A stretch of 64,000 bases of DNA from Streptomyces sp. SUK 48 (GTDB taxonomy: Bacteria > Actinomycetota > Actinomycetes > Streptomycetales > Streptomycetaceae). Below are positions 36,716 to 45,763 of this stretch, one piece after another. The position numbers and the translations under genes were made by a program. The number at the start of each line of letters is the position of its first letter. Positions within the stretch are counted from its first letter, which is position 1. The notes under the pieces were generated by a model that saw only the letters and a list, made by a program, of their open reading frames with translations, searched no databases and was not told the origin of the DNA. Where the stretch lies: the NCBI RefSeq assembly GCF_009650765.1, contig NZ_CP045740.1, positions 2,294,001 through 2,358,000 of the forward strand. Direction: 5' to 3'.

Positions 36716-38896
36716 ATGGAACGCATGGAGCACGAGCACACGAGCAACGCGGATCTCCGGGCAGGGGCGGACGCCGTCCTCGCCCGGCTCGTCGGGGACA
36801 GCACGGGCGCCGCCCGGCTGCGCGAGGACCAGTGGCGGGCGATCGAGGCGCTGGTCGCCGACCGGCGCCGGGCGCTGGTCGTGCAGCGCACGGGATGGGG
36901 CAAGTCCGCGGTGTACTTCGTGGCGACCTCGCTGCTGCGGGCCCGGGGCAGCGGGCCGACCGTGATCGTCTCGCCGCTGCTCGCGCTCATGCGCAACCAG
37001 GTGGAGGCGGCGGCCCGCGCCGGTATCCACGCCCGGACCATCAACTCCTCGAACACCGAGGAGTGGGAGGACGTGCAGGCCGCGATCGCCGCCGGCGAGG
37101 TCGATGTCCTGCTCGTCTCGCCCGAGCGGCTCAACAACCCCGACTTCCGCGACCAGGTCCTGCCCAAGTTGTCCGCGGCCACCGGACTGCTGGTCGTGGA
37201 CGAGGCGCACTGCATCTCCGACTGGGGCCACGACTTCCGCCCCGACTACCGGCGGCTGCGCACCATGCTCGCCGACCTCCCGCCCGGCGTCCCGGTGCTG
37301 GCCACGACGGCGACGGCCAACGCCCGGGTGACCGCCGACGTCGCCGAGCAGCTGGGCACCGGCGGTGGCTCCGACGCGCTGGTGCTGCGCGGCCCGCTGG
37401 ACCGGGAGAGCCTGAGCCTGGGCGTGCTGCGGCTCCCGGACGCGGCGCACCGGATGGCCTGGCTCGCCGACCATCTCGACGATCTGCCGGGCTCCGGCAT
37501 CATCTACACCCTCACGGTCGCCGCCGCCGAGGAGGTCACCGCGTTCCTGCGGCAGCGGGGCCAGACCGTCGCCTCGTACACGGGCAGGACGGAGAACGCC
37601 GACCGGCAGCAGGCGGAGGAGGATCTGCTGGCCAACCGGGTCAAGGCGCTCGTGGCCACGTCCGCGCTCGGCATGGGCTTCGACAAGCCCGATCTCGGCT
37701 TCGTGGTCCACCTCGGCTCGCCCTCCTCCCCCATCGCCTACTACCAGCAGGTGGGCCGCGCCGGCCGCGGGGTGGAGCACGCGGAGGTGCTGCTGCTGCC
37801 GGGCCGGGAGGACGAGGCGATCTGGGAGTACTTCGCCTCGCTCGCCTTCCCCTCCGAGGAGCTGGTGCGGCGCACCTTGGACGTCCTGGCCCGCGCGGAC
37901 AAGCCCCTGTCCCTGCCCGCGCTGGAGCCGCTGGTCGAGCTGCGCCGCTCGCGGCTGGAGACCATGCTCAAGGTCCTCGACGTGGACGGGGCGGTGCGCC
38001 GGGTCAAGGGCGGCTGGCTCGCGACCGGGCAGCCGTGGTCGTACGACGCCGAGCGGTACGCGTGGGTGGCGCGGCAGCGGGCGGCCGAGCAGCAGGCGAT
38101 GCGCGCGTACGCGGACACCACCGAGTGCCGGATGGAGTTCCTGCAACGGCAGCTGGACGACGAGGGGGCCAAGCCGTGCGGCCGCTGCGACAACTGCGCG
38201 GGGCCGCGCTTCACGGCCGACGCCTCCTCGGCGGCGCTCGACGCGGCACGCAGTGACCTGGGCCGCGCCGGGGTGGAGGTGGAGCCCCGGCGGATGTGGC
38301 CGACCGGGCTCGGGGCCATCGGGATCGGCCTCAAGGGGCGTATCCCGGCCGGAGAGCAGGCGGCGCCGGGGCGGGCGCTGGGGCGGCTGTCGGACATCGG
38401 CTGGGGCAATCGGCTCCGTCCGCTGCTCGCACCCCGGACACCGGACGGGCCCGTGCCGGACGACGTGGCCCACGCGGTGATCGAGGTGCTGGCCGACTGG
38501 GCCAAGGGACCCGGCGGCTGGGCGCCCGGTGTCGAGGGCGCCCAGCCGAGGCCCGTGGGGGTGGTCACCGTCGCCTCACGCACCCGGCCGCGGCTCGTCC
38601 ACTCCCTGGGCGCGCGGATCGCGGAGACCGGGCGGATGCCGCTGCTGGGTTCGGTGACGTACGACGAGGACGCGCCCCGGGTGTCGCGCAGCAACAGCGC
38701 GCAGCGGCTCAAGGCACTCGACGGCGCGTTGGCGGTACCGCCCGCCCTCGCGACGGCGCTGGCCGAGGCGGGCGGTCCGGTACTGCTGGTCGACGACTTC
38801 ACGGAGACCGGCTGGACCCTCGCGGTCGCGGCACGTCTGCTCCGCCGTGCCGGTGCGCAGGGGGTGTTGCCGCTGGTCCTCGCGGTGCAGGGCTGA
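36716..38896 (+). CDS. recQ: RecQ-family DNA helicase with C-terminal phosphoribosyltransferase-like domain
   Basis: 726 residues. Helicase motifs: QRTGWGKS (57-64), VVDEAHCISDWGHDF, ATTATA, TSALGMGFDKPD and QQVGRAGR. The RecQ zinc-binding cysteines appear in TTECRME and PCGRCDNC. After about residue 520 the protein has a region ending VLLVDDFTETGWTL (about 689-702), which matches the PRPP-binding motif of type I phosphoribosyltransferases. Thus a helicase is fused to a PRTase-like tail. ATG 36716 or the in-frame ATG 36725 could be the start; no clear ribosome binding site is present. Divergent from the DUF4192 gene. Confidence 0.92.
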   Translation: MERMEHEHTSNADLRAGADAVLARLVGDSTGAARLREDQWRAIEALVADRRRALVVQRTGWGKSAVYFVATSLLRARGSGPTVIVSPLLALMRNQVEAAARAGIHARTINSSNTEEWEDVQAAIAAGEVDVLLVSPERLNNPDFRDQVLPKLSAATGLLVVDEAHCISDWGHDFRPDYRRLRTMLADLPPGVPVLATTATANARVTADVAEQLGTGGGSDALVLRGPLDRESLSLGVLRLPDAAHRMAWLADHLDDLPGSGIIYTLTVAAAEEVTAFLRQRGQTVASYTGRTENADRQQAEEDLLANRVKALVATSALGMGFDKPDLGFVVHLGSPSSPIAYYQQVGRAGRGVEHAEVLLLPGREDEAIWEYFASLAFPSEELVRRTLDVLARADKPLSLPALEPLVELRRSRLETMLKVLDVDGAVRRVKGGWLATGQPWSYDAERYAWVARQRAAEQQAMRAYADTTECRMEFLQRQLDDEGAKPCGRCDNCAGPRFTADASSAALDAARSDLGRAGVEVEPRRMWPTGLGAIGIGLKGRIPAGEQAAPGRALGRLSDIGWGNRLRPLLAPRTPDGPVPDDVAHAVIEVLADWAKGPGGWAPGVEGAQPRPVGVVTVASRTRPRLVHSLGARIAETGRMPLLGSVTYDEDAPRVSRSNSAQRLKALDGALAVPPALATALAEAGGPVLLVDDFTETGWTLAVAARLLRRAGAQGVLPLVLAVQG

Positions 38897-38989
38897 CCGG
38901 AGTGCCGGGGCGTCCGGCCCGGTAACAGCCGGCGCGGAGGTCCCGGGTGTTCGGCGCGGAGGCCGGAGGACCTTGGAATTGGGTGCCGG

Positions 38990-39555
38990 GGCGATCCTGC
39001 CGGGGCAGGGGGCAGCCCGAGGGTCGGAGGCGACCCGAAGGTGGGGGCGACCCGGCCGGGGGCAGCCCGAAGACCGGGGCGATCCGCGGGCAGGGGGTTT
39101 CATCCCGGAAGGCAGGAGACACGGCCCCAAGGCCGGGGCGCGGCCCCGAGGGCGAGGGGTGCGCCCCCGAAGGCCAGGGGCATGGCCCCAGGGGCGAGAG
39201 CGCGGCGCGGAGAGGAGCCGGTGCCGGGCCGAAGGCCGGGAGGCGCGGCACGAAGGGCGCTTGGTTGTCGGCCCGAAGGCCGGAGATGCGCGGTCACAAG
39301 GGCGGCCGGTGTCGGACCAGAGCCCGGCGACGCGGCGCGAAGGGCGGTCGATGCCGACCCAAGGCCGGGCGGTGTCGGTCCGAAGAGCGCCGATGCCGAC
39401 TGAAGAACGGCCAGTGCTGGTCCGAAGACCGAGAGGCGCAGCACGAAGAGCGGTTGGTGTCAGCCCGAAGGCTGAGCGGTGTCGGGCCGAGGAGTGGCCG
39501 ATGTCGGTCGAAGGGCTGGCGATATTGGTCCGAAGGTCAGGCCGGGTTCGGGGTA
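38990..39555. repeat. Degenerate 21-bp tandem repeat array
   Basis: About 25 units of roughly 21 bp, consensus near CCGAAGGCCGGGCGGTGTCGG, fill most of the 905-bp gap (38897-39801). The right half is clearest: units starting with (C)CGAAG recur every 21 bp between about 39350 and 39550, and paired as 42-bp units between 39230 and 39350. All frames are largely open because of the base composition, but no start with a ribosome binding site is evident, so the array is probably non-coding. Confidence 0.75.
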
Positions 39556-39801
39556 TACGCCGTGGAGAGGCGCGAGCGCCCCATGCGTCATCCGGTCGAC
39601 CCTTGGGTAGGGATATAAGCCACGCACCACCCGATACCCGGCGGCGGCCCCAATTGCTCGTTGCCGCATTCCAGTTCGACAGGAAGAATTGAGATCCGCT
39701 CCCCGCACGGTCGGTCCGTGATCCGGTTGGGCTTCGCTGTGGCGCGCGGTCCCCGAATCCGCCCTCGCCCGCCGCGTGGGCGCGTAGCCGAAGGGAGGAA
39801 C

Positions 39802-40416
39802 GTGACCTTCGGATTCGCCTCGTCCCCGGCGGCCTCGTTGTCGACGTCCACCGCTTCCGCCGGCCGGATGCTGGAGCCGGCGGAGTGGGCCGCCGCGGGA
39901 ATCCCGCTGCTGCGCAACCCCCGTGAGGTCGTCAGCGGACTGCACGCCCGGCATCACCCGCGGCCGTCCACGGCGATCGTGGCCGTCCTCGATCCGGACG
40001 AACGGCTGTGTGCCAGTGCCTCGTTCACCCGTCGGGCCGCCCCCGCGGACGGCTGGATGTTCCGCAACGCCCTGCTGTCCCAGCTGCGTCGGGTCATACC
40101 GCACGACCTGCGCCGCCGTACCCCGGTGCGGACCGCCGTCCTGCTCTACTGCCGTGAGGGCGACGCCCGTTGGACCGAGGAGGACGGTGCCTGGATGTGG
40201 GGGCTGCGGGACGCCTGCACGCTGCACGGGCTGCGGTGCGGGGCGTACATCACGCTGACCCGCGACGGCTGGCAGGTGCTGGGCGAGGGGCGCGGTGGCC
40301 GTCGTCCGCACGCGCACTCGGCGCCGGAGCCGTTCGCCACGGCGGATACCCCGCCGCCCGTACCGCGCACCGGCGGCCCGGTCTCCGAGGTCCTGCGCCG
40401 CGCGGCGGCCCGCTGA
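39802..40416 (+). CDS. Hypothetical protein with a RadC/JAB-like region
   Basis: 204 residues. GTG at 39802 follows AAGGGAGGA. No family name is certain. Residues about 50-165 follow the RadC pattern: a strand pair (STAIVAVLDPDERLCASASF), then AVLLYCREGDARWTEEDGAWMWGLRDACTLHG, then a strand ending ITLTRDGWQVL. That resembles the HNHPSGD...SxxD...LxxAGxxxG segment of RadC, but the HxH and Asp metal ligands are not kept. If the relation holds it is a catalytically dead JAB fold. The C-terminus is disordered. It lies beside recQ and a UvrD-tail-like gene. Confidence 0.8.
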   Translation: MTFGFASSPAASLSTSTASAGRMLEPAEWAAAGIPLLRNPREVVSGLHARHHPRPSTAIVAVLDPDERLCASASFTRRAAPADGWMFRNALLSQLRRVIPHDLRRRTPVRTAVLLYCREGDARWTEEDGAWMWGLRDACTLHGLRCGAYITLTRDGWQVLGEGRGGRRPHAHSAPEPFATADTPPPVPRTGGPVSEVLRRAAAR

Positions 40417-40673
40417 GGGACGGCACGCGTCCGACGGCGGACCCTATTAGACCCAGTGGACCCGGCGGACCGGACACAGGCTCCCGCGCGAGCGCCGGGC
40501 GCGGAGACGGCCCGCTCAAGCACACACGGCCCCGCTCGGGCACCGCAGCAGTCGGCCGCGAGAAGCATCGGACCCGGCCTCGGGCCCAGCCGATGAACCG
40601 CACCGATCACCCCGGTCACCCCGGCCGCACCGACCCGTACACCGTCGTCGCACGGTGTCCCGGGCCTGCCGGG

Positions 40674-40695
40674 TGCCTCCCTCGCAGGGGAGGCA
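40674..40695. terminator. Hairpin in the 396-bp gap between convergent genes
   Basis: TGCCTCCC (40674-40681) pairs with GGGAGGCA (40688-40695) across 6 nt. A second, imperfect hairpin around GCACCGTGCGGTGC lies near 40756-40785. Both are in the gap 40417-40812 between convergent genes; nothing else is recognised there. Confidence 0.55.
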
Positions 40696-40812
40696 CGGCT
40701 GCCCCGCGGTCAGGACCGGCCGGGCCGGGACACGCGACCGACCGGCATGCCGAAGGGCGCACCGTGCGGTGCCCCCTCGGGCGATCGCCGGCTCCGGGAG
40801 CCCGGCGCGTGG

Positions 40813-41436
40813 TCAGACGCCGGTGCCGAGAACCGAGTTGATCTGCTGCGGGTCGCCGCAGACGATCAGCAGGGCTCCGGCGCGGCCGTGGGCCAGCGAG
40901 AGGACGTCGGCGGAGGCGGCGCCCCCGTTGACGGCCACGACGACCACCGGGCGGGAACCGGCGCGGGAGGCGATGGCGGCGTCCGTGTAGAAGACGTCGT
41001 CACCCGCGTCGTGCTGCGCCCAGTAGGCGGTTTCGCCGAACGACAGCTCGTGCTCGGCCCACGGGTGCTGGGCACCCGTGGTGATCACCAGCACGTCGCC
41101 GGGGGCGCGGCCCGCGTCCAGCAGGAGATCGACGGCCTCTTCGGCGGCGTCGATCGCACCCTCGGCCGAGGCCGGGATCAGCTGGATCTGCGGGCCCGCG
41201 ACCGCGGCGGGGGTAGCCGGACCGGAGGGGCCGGGCTGGGCCGGAGCCACGTCACGCGGCGTGCGCTGCACCGGCGGCGTAGGCCGCTGAGGGCCAGGGC
41301 GACCGGGGCGGGACGGCGCCGCGGGACGGGGGCCGGGTACGGGGCGAGGGGTCGGTGCGGTGCGGCCGCTGGCCGGCGTGACGCGGGGACCCTGGGCACT
41401 CTCGTGAATCTGAGGCTCCTCGGGAATGAGAGGCAT
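40813..41436 (-). CDS. Hypothetical protein resembling a stand-alone UvrD C-terminal domain
   Basis: 207 residues. Residues 1-85 are Pro/Arg/Ala-rich and probably disordered. Residues about 100-205 (VLVITTGAQHPWAEHELSFG... YWAQHDAGDDVFYTDAA... PVVVVAVNG... ALLIVCGDPQQINSVLG) resemble the UvrD_C_2 region found at the end of actinobacterial superfamily 1 helicase-like proteins. No Walker A or DEAD-type motif is present, so it cannot be a helicase alone. It sits beside rnhB on the same strand and faces the RadC-like gene. Confidence 0.82.
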   Translation of the reverse strand: MPLIPEEPQIHESAQGPRVTPASGRTAPTPRPVPGPRPAAPSRPGRPGPQRPTPPVQRTPRDVAPAQPGPSGPATPAAVAGPQIQLIPASAEGAIDAAEEAVDLLLDAGRAPGDVLVITTGAQHPWAEHELSFGETAYWAQHDAGDDVFYTDAAIASRAGSRPVVVVAVNGGAASADVLSLAHGRAGALLIVCGDPQQINSVLGTGV

Positions 41437-41505
41437 GAGCTGATTTTTATCAAACGTTGAAGTGGCGCTGATGAACGGGGTGGCACATCAGTGCGATCGG
41501 AACCG

Positions 41506-42207
41506 TCAGAAGTCGAAGCCGAGCTGACCTTCGATTTCCGGAACGCTTCCGTCCGCCCAGTTGCGGGCCCTCTTGAGATGCCGCCACTGGGGCAGCGCAT
41601 CAAGATACGCCCACGACAAACGGTGGTGCGGGGTGGGGCCCCGCTCTTCCAGTGCGGCCTTGTGCACGGGTGACGGATACCCGGCGTTGTCCGCAAACCC
41701 GAAGTCTGCATGGTCGACAGCCAGTTCGGCCATCATTTTGTCGCGCTGAACCTTGGCGATCACCGAGGCCGCCGCGACGGCGACGCACGACTGATCGCCC
41801 TTGATCACCGTGCGCACCTGCCACGGGGCACCGAGGTAGTCGTGCTTCCCGTCGAGGATCACGGCGTCGGGGCGGACCGGAAGCGCGTCCAGGGCGCGGC
41901 CCGCGGCGAGCCGCAGCGCGGCCGTCATCCCCATGCCGTCGATCTCCTCGGGGGAAGCATGCCCCAGCGCGTAGGCCGTCACCCACGTCCGCAGGATCTC
42001 GTCCAGGACTGTGCGCCGCTTGACGGTCAGCAGCTTGGAGTCGGTCAGGCCCGCGGGGGGCCGGCGCAGTCCGGTGATCGCCGCGCAGACGGTGACGGGT
42101 CCGGCCCAGGCACCGCGCCCCACCTCGTCGACACCGGCGATGACCTTGGCTCCGGTCGTGGCGCGCAGGGAGCGCTCGACGGTGTGAGTGGGAGGTTCGT
42201 ACGGCAT
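41506..42207 (-). CDS. rnhB: Ribonuclease HII
   Basis: 233 residues. The type 2 RNase H removes ribonucleotides from DNA and RNA primers. Active-site motifs: [15 protein letters not shown] (two acidic residues), Asp in [10 protein letters not shown] and Asp in [14 protein letters not shown] at 42207 is 9 nt below TAATCT on the minus strand, suggesting a leaderless mRNA. It is followed after 69 bp by the UvrD-tail-like gene on the same strand. Confidence 0.94.
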   Translation of the reverse strand: MPYEPPTHTVERSLRATTGAKVIAGVDEVGRGAWAGPVTVCAAITGLRRPPAGLTDSKLLTVKRRTVLDEILRTWVTAYALGHASPEEIDGMGMTAALRLAAGRALDALPVRPDAVILDGKHDYLGAPWQVRTVIKGDQSCVAVAAASVIAKVQRDKMMAELAVDHADFGFADNAGYPSPVHKAALEERGPTPHHRLSWAYLDALPQWRHLKRARNWADGSVPEIEGQLGFDF

Positions 42208-42796
42208 GGCGCACCTAGATTACGCCGCCGGGGGCACTGGCCGACACCCCGGTCGCCCGGAGGACGGCGGAAGCACCGGCGGGCCGAAGATCGTAGCGGA
42301 ATCCGGATCGCCGCATTTGCATGCGCACATTTATGAGGGTGGTCATCCGCCTGCCGACGGAGGGGCGGAAAGGGGCGGTCACCGGTCACTCTCAGGGACC
42401 TTAACCCTGTCTACTTGCAGTGACCTTGCCTCTGAGACAAGCCCCCGCCGGCCCCCTCGCCCCACAGCCGCACCCCTAACGCAAGATCACGTCAGCAAAT
42501 CATACCCGGGCCGCAGGCGATGACGTCGAACACGGCCAGGCACCCCGGCCGGTGACGCCGAGGCCGAGGAGGAGGGCGTGGTGATCGTCGCCGCCGAGGT
42601 GTCCGACGGCGAGAGCCTGGAGCGGACCGTCCGGCATCCGGCGGCGGTGGCGGCCACGCCGGTGCGATTACGGGTCGCGCCGAACCGGCCTGGCGGTCCC
42701 GGGACTTGTGGCGAGGCGACACCGGACGAACCACTCTCGCCCGCGCCGGCTACCAGACCCTCGCCAACACCCCCTCCCTGGAAGGGGCTTCGCGTG
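42208..42796. other. 589-bp gap with a possible decayed gene fragment
   Basis: The first part (to about 42500) is relatively AT-rich and non-coding. Around 42578-42780 the plus strand has a short open stretch reading MVIVAAEVSDGESLERT..., loosely like the N-terminal part of LuxR-type regulators, but it has no HTH and runs into the 3' end of the next gene. A remnant is possible; evidence is weak. Confidence 0.3.
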
Positions 42797-43702
42797 TCAG
42801 GGCGTCCGCGGCGCCCAGTCGGGCAGCGCTTCCGTCCGCTCTGTCCACTCCGCGGGCGGTGCTCCCGCCTTGCCCGCGGCGAGGACGCCGCCCACGATCG
42901 CGCAGGTGGTGTCGACGTCGCCACCCACCCGGGCCGTCGTCCAGAACGCCGTCTCGAAGTCACCGAGGCCGCGGGCTGCGGACCACAGGGCGAAGGGCAC
43001 GGTGTCATGGGCGGTCCTGCGGCGGCCGCAGCCCAGCACGGCGGCGACGGTGCCGGCGTCGCCGTAGTCGAGCATGTCGCGGGCGCGACGCAGGCCCTGG
43101 CCGACCGCGCTCTTGGGGACGAGCGCGATGACGCCGTCCAGGAGCGCCTCGGGGGTGGGCGGGCCGTCCGGCGAACCGGCCAGAGCCGCGGCCGCCGCCA
43201 CCGCCATGGCCCCGACCACCGCCTCCCGGTGCTGGTGCGTGGGATAGGCGGAGATCTCGGCCTGATGGGTGGCCTGCTCCGGGTCGTCCGCGTACCAGGC
43301 GCCCAGGGGCGCGGTCCGCATCGCCGCGCCGCTGCCCCAGGAGCCCCGCCCGTGGAAGAGGGCGGCGGCGGGCCCGCGCCAGTCCTCGCCCTGTCCGACG
43401 AGGCTCAGCAGCCGGCTCGTGGTGGGGCCGTAGCCCCGGTCCGGGTCGTGGTGGTCGGCGAAGGAACGGGCGAGGACGTCCTGGTCGACGCGCTGGTGCG
43501 CGGCGAGCACGGCGAGGACGGATGCGGCCATCTCGGTGTCGTCCGTCCACGGCCAGGGGCCGGGCGGCAGCTCGCGCCGCTTGAGCAGGGGGTGATGGGC
43601 CGGGATGAAGAACTGGGCGCCCAGGGCGTCGCCGACGGCCAGTCCGCGCAGGCTCGCCAGGGCGCGCTCATGGCGTCCGCGGGAGGAGAAGTGTGCGGTC
43701 AT
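42797..43702 (-). CDS. ADP-ribosylglycohydrolase-family protein
   Basis: 301 residues of the DraG/ARH fold, which removes ADP-ribose from proteins or small molecules. Binuclear metal motifs: GLAVGDALG, WTDDTEMA near residue 50, and GGDVDTTCA near the C-terminus, as in active members. It lies 12 bp below a histidine phosphatase gene on the same strand, probably one operon. No ADP-ribosyltransferase gene was recognised nearby. Confidence 0.92.
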   Translation of the reverse strand: MTAHFSSRGRHERALASLRGLAVGDALGAQFFIPAHHPLLKRRELPPGPWPWTDDTEMAASVLAVLAAHQRVDQDVLARSFADHHDPDRGYGPTTSRLLSLVGQGEDWRGPAAALFHGRGSWGSGAAMRTAPLGAWYADDPEQATHQAEISAYPTHQHREAVVGAMAVAAAAALAGSPDGPPTPEALLDGVIALVPKSAVGQGLRRARDMLDYGDAGTVAAVLGCGRRRTAHDTVPFALWSAARGLGDFETAFWTTARVGGDVDTTCAIVGGVLAAGKAGAPPAEWTERTEALPDWAPRTP

Positions 43703-43714
43703 CGCTCCCCCACT

Positions 43715-44374
43715 CTATCCGGTGGCCCAGTCCGGCACCGGTTCACGCCAGCGGTCGAAGGGCCGGTCGAGTGTGTAGCGGCCGTCCTCGCCGAGCACGA
43801 GCATGCGCATCTCGGCGTTGTCCGGATTGGACAGGGATTCGAATTCGGCGACCGTCCAGTGGAACCAGCGCATGCAGAACAGCCGCATCGCGAGGCCGTG
43901 GGTCACCAGGAGCACGTTGGTTGGGTGGTCGGGGGCCTCGAAGCTGCGGAAGAGGCTCTCCAGGAAGCCGCCGACCCGGTCGTAGACGTCGGCGCCGGAC
44001 TCGCCCTGCGGGAAGCGGAAGAAGAAGTGGCCGTAGGCGTCGCGGTATGCCTTCTGCAGGCGGACGTCGTCGCGGTCCTGCCAGTTGCCCCAGTCCTGTT
44101 CGCGCAGCCGGGGCTCCTCGCGGACACGTATGAGGTCGGGGTCGAGTCCGAAGGCGCGCAGGGTCTCGTGGGTGCGGCGGTACGGGGAGACGTACACGCT
44201 CACCCGTTCGGGGCCGAACAGCTCCCGGAGCCGTTCGCCGGTCCCCTCGGCCTGCCGCCGGCCGAGGTCGGTCAGCGCCAGGGCGTGGTCCGGTTCGCGC
44301 TCGTACACGGAGTCGTCGGTGTTGCCCGTCGACTCGCCGTGCCGGACAAGGACGATGCGCCGTGGTCGTGCCAT
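43715..44374 (-). CDS. Histidine phosphatase family protein
   Basis: 219 residues, phosphoglycerate-mutase-like. The catalytic motif is LVRHGES near residue 11, and the second catalytic histidine is in LLVTHGLAMR. The segment between contains SPYRRTHETL and EEPRLREQDWGN. The substrate is unknown. It precedes the ADP-ribosylglycohydrolase gene by 12 bp. Confidence 0.92.
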   Translation of the reverse strand: MARPRRIVLVRHGESTGNTDDSVYEREPDHALALTDLGRRQAEGTGERLRELFGPERVSVYVSPYRRTHETLRAFGLDPDLIRVREEPRLREQDWGNWQDRDDVRLQKAYRDAYGHFFFRFPQGESGADVYDRVGGFLESLFRSFEAPDHPTNVLLVTHGLAMRLFCMRWFHWTVAEFESLSNPDNAEMRMLVLGEDGRYTLDRPFDRWREPVPDWATG

Positions 44375-44478
44375 GCCGAAACCCTAGAGCGAGGGGCGGC
44401 GAACCGAGGAATCGTACGGGGTCCATACAGCGCACGTCACAGCCGCCGCTTCCGGACCGACCGGCCGGTATTCCGGTC

Positions 44479-45084
44479 CTAGACCGTCCAGGACGGCTCC
44501 AGGTCGACGATGTCGCCGGAGAGGGCGGCGATGTCCGCCTCGGTCTGGGCGCGCAGGGCGAGGCGTTCGATCCGTTCGGTGCGGTACTTGCCGTGCTCGG
44601 CGGCGGCCCGCCACATCGACAGGATCAGGAACTCCTGCTCGGGGGCCTCGCCGAACATGCCGCGGATCATGCCGGGTGAGCCCGCCATGGCCGGGTTCCA
44701 GACCTTCTCCTGCATGAGGGTGAAGTGCTCCACGCGTTCCTCGTGGACCCGGCACAGGGCGAGTCTGAGCAGGTCGGAGTCGGTGAAGCGGGGTTCGAAG
44801 CCGGTCTTCACGTCGAAGCGGTACTCGAACAGCTTGACCTGGGCGTCCTTGAAGGTGCCGGACTGGGCGGCGGCGAGGCGGTCGTGGGAGCGGGCCATGA
44901 AGGAGTCGTAGAAGGCGCGGCTCTCCCAGAAGGCGACGATGTGCGCCACGTCGGGCCGCCGCCGGCTCCAGCCTCCGCCCTGTCCCCTGAAACCCGGCTC
45001 TCCCGGGAGCCCCGCCCATTTCCGCTGCCCCCGCTCGAACCCCCGGCGGTCCACCACGGTGCAGCGAATCCACTTGACCAGCAC
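44479..45084 (-). CDS. YdbC/DUF4937-like protein
   Basis: 201 residues. It resembles the DUF4937 (YdbC) family, with a dimeric-barrel-like N-terminal part beginning VLVKWIRCTVVDRRGFERGQRKW. The function is unknown; such folds often act on small metabolites. The GTG at 45084 is 6 nt below TACGAT on the minus strand, suggesting a leaderless mRNA. A longer upstream frame has no similarity. Confidence 0.8.
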   Translation of the reverse strand: MLVKWIRCTVVDRRGFERGQRKWAGLPGEPGFRGQGGGWSRRRPDVAHIVAFWESRAFYDSFMARSHDRLAAAQSGTFKDAQVKLFEYRFDVKTGFEPRFTDSDLLRLALCRVHEERVEHFTLMQEKVWNPAMAGSPGMIRGMFGEAPEQEFLILSMWRAAAEHGKYRTERIERLALRAQTEADIAALSGDIVDLEPSWTV

Positions 45085-45235
45085 CGCGCCATCGTAAGGC
45101 CACCGGGCGTGGCGTCGGTCACGCTCCGGTGGAGTCGCTCCGCGCGCGCGGGCCCGGGTACGTGGCACGATGGGCAAGGATCCTCGGCTGGACGGGAGTT
45201 GGGGACGTGGTGCCCACAGGGAAAGGGGAGGCCCG

Positions 45236-45763
45236 GTGACCGGTTTCAGCAAGGGAATGCGCAAGGTCGAGGTCGCGCTCAAGTGGGACCCCAGTCCCGC
45301 GGGTACGGCGCCCACGGATCTCGACATCATCGCGGCGACCTTCGACGCGCGGGACCCGTACGGCGCGCCGGCGTATCTGGTGCACTTCGACAGCCGTTCG
45401 CCGGACGGCACCATCTTCCTCAACCGGGACAGCACGGACGGGCGGGGCTTCGGCTGGGACGAGGTCATGACCCTGGAGGTCGACCGGCTCAGCGAGCGGT
45501 ACGGCCGCGTGGTGGTGGGCGTCGTCATCCAGCAGCAGGCCGGCCGCCGTACGTTCTCCGGCGTCCTGAACCCCGCCATGCGCGTCCGCGAGGGCTACAC
45601 CGTGCTCTCCGAGGACGAGTTCACCGCCGTCCATGACGCGACGGCCGCGACCATCGCCGAGTTCATCCGCAACGAGTCCGGCGAGTGGATCTTCCACCCC
45701 GGCGTGCGCGGCTTCCAGGAGGACCCGGAGACCTTCACCCGGGTGATGGGGCGCGCGCGATAG
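45236..45763 (+). CDS. TerD-family protein
   Basis: 175 residues of the tellurite-resistance/stress TerD fold: KVEVALKWDPSPAGTAPTDLDIIAA, then LVHFDSRSPDGTIFLNRDSTDG, then EVMTLEVDRLSERYGRVVVGVVIQQ. TerD domains bind calcium through acidic loops; the usual DLD and D/N ligand positions appear. GTG at 45236 has GAAAGGGGAGG upstream. The next gene, a kinase-like protein, begins at or within its 3' end. Only one Ter gene is present here, not a full ter cluster. Confidence 0.9.
   Translation: MTGFSKGMRKVEVALKWDPSPAGTAPTDLDIIAATFDARDPYGAPAYLVHFDSRSPDGTIFLNRDSTDGRGFGWDEVMTLEVDRLSERYGRVVVGVVIQQQAGRRTFSGVLNPAMRVREGYTVLSEDEFTAVHDATAATIAEFIRNESGEWIFHPGVRGFQEDPETFTRVMGRAR

Noticed and set aside
38847..39692. 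Long open frames (223-281 codons) across the 21-bp repeat array
   Set aside because: All frames are open because of base composition and a 21-bp period. There is no ribosome binding site and no family similarity, so it was not called as a gene.
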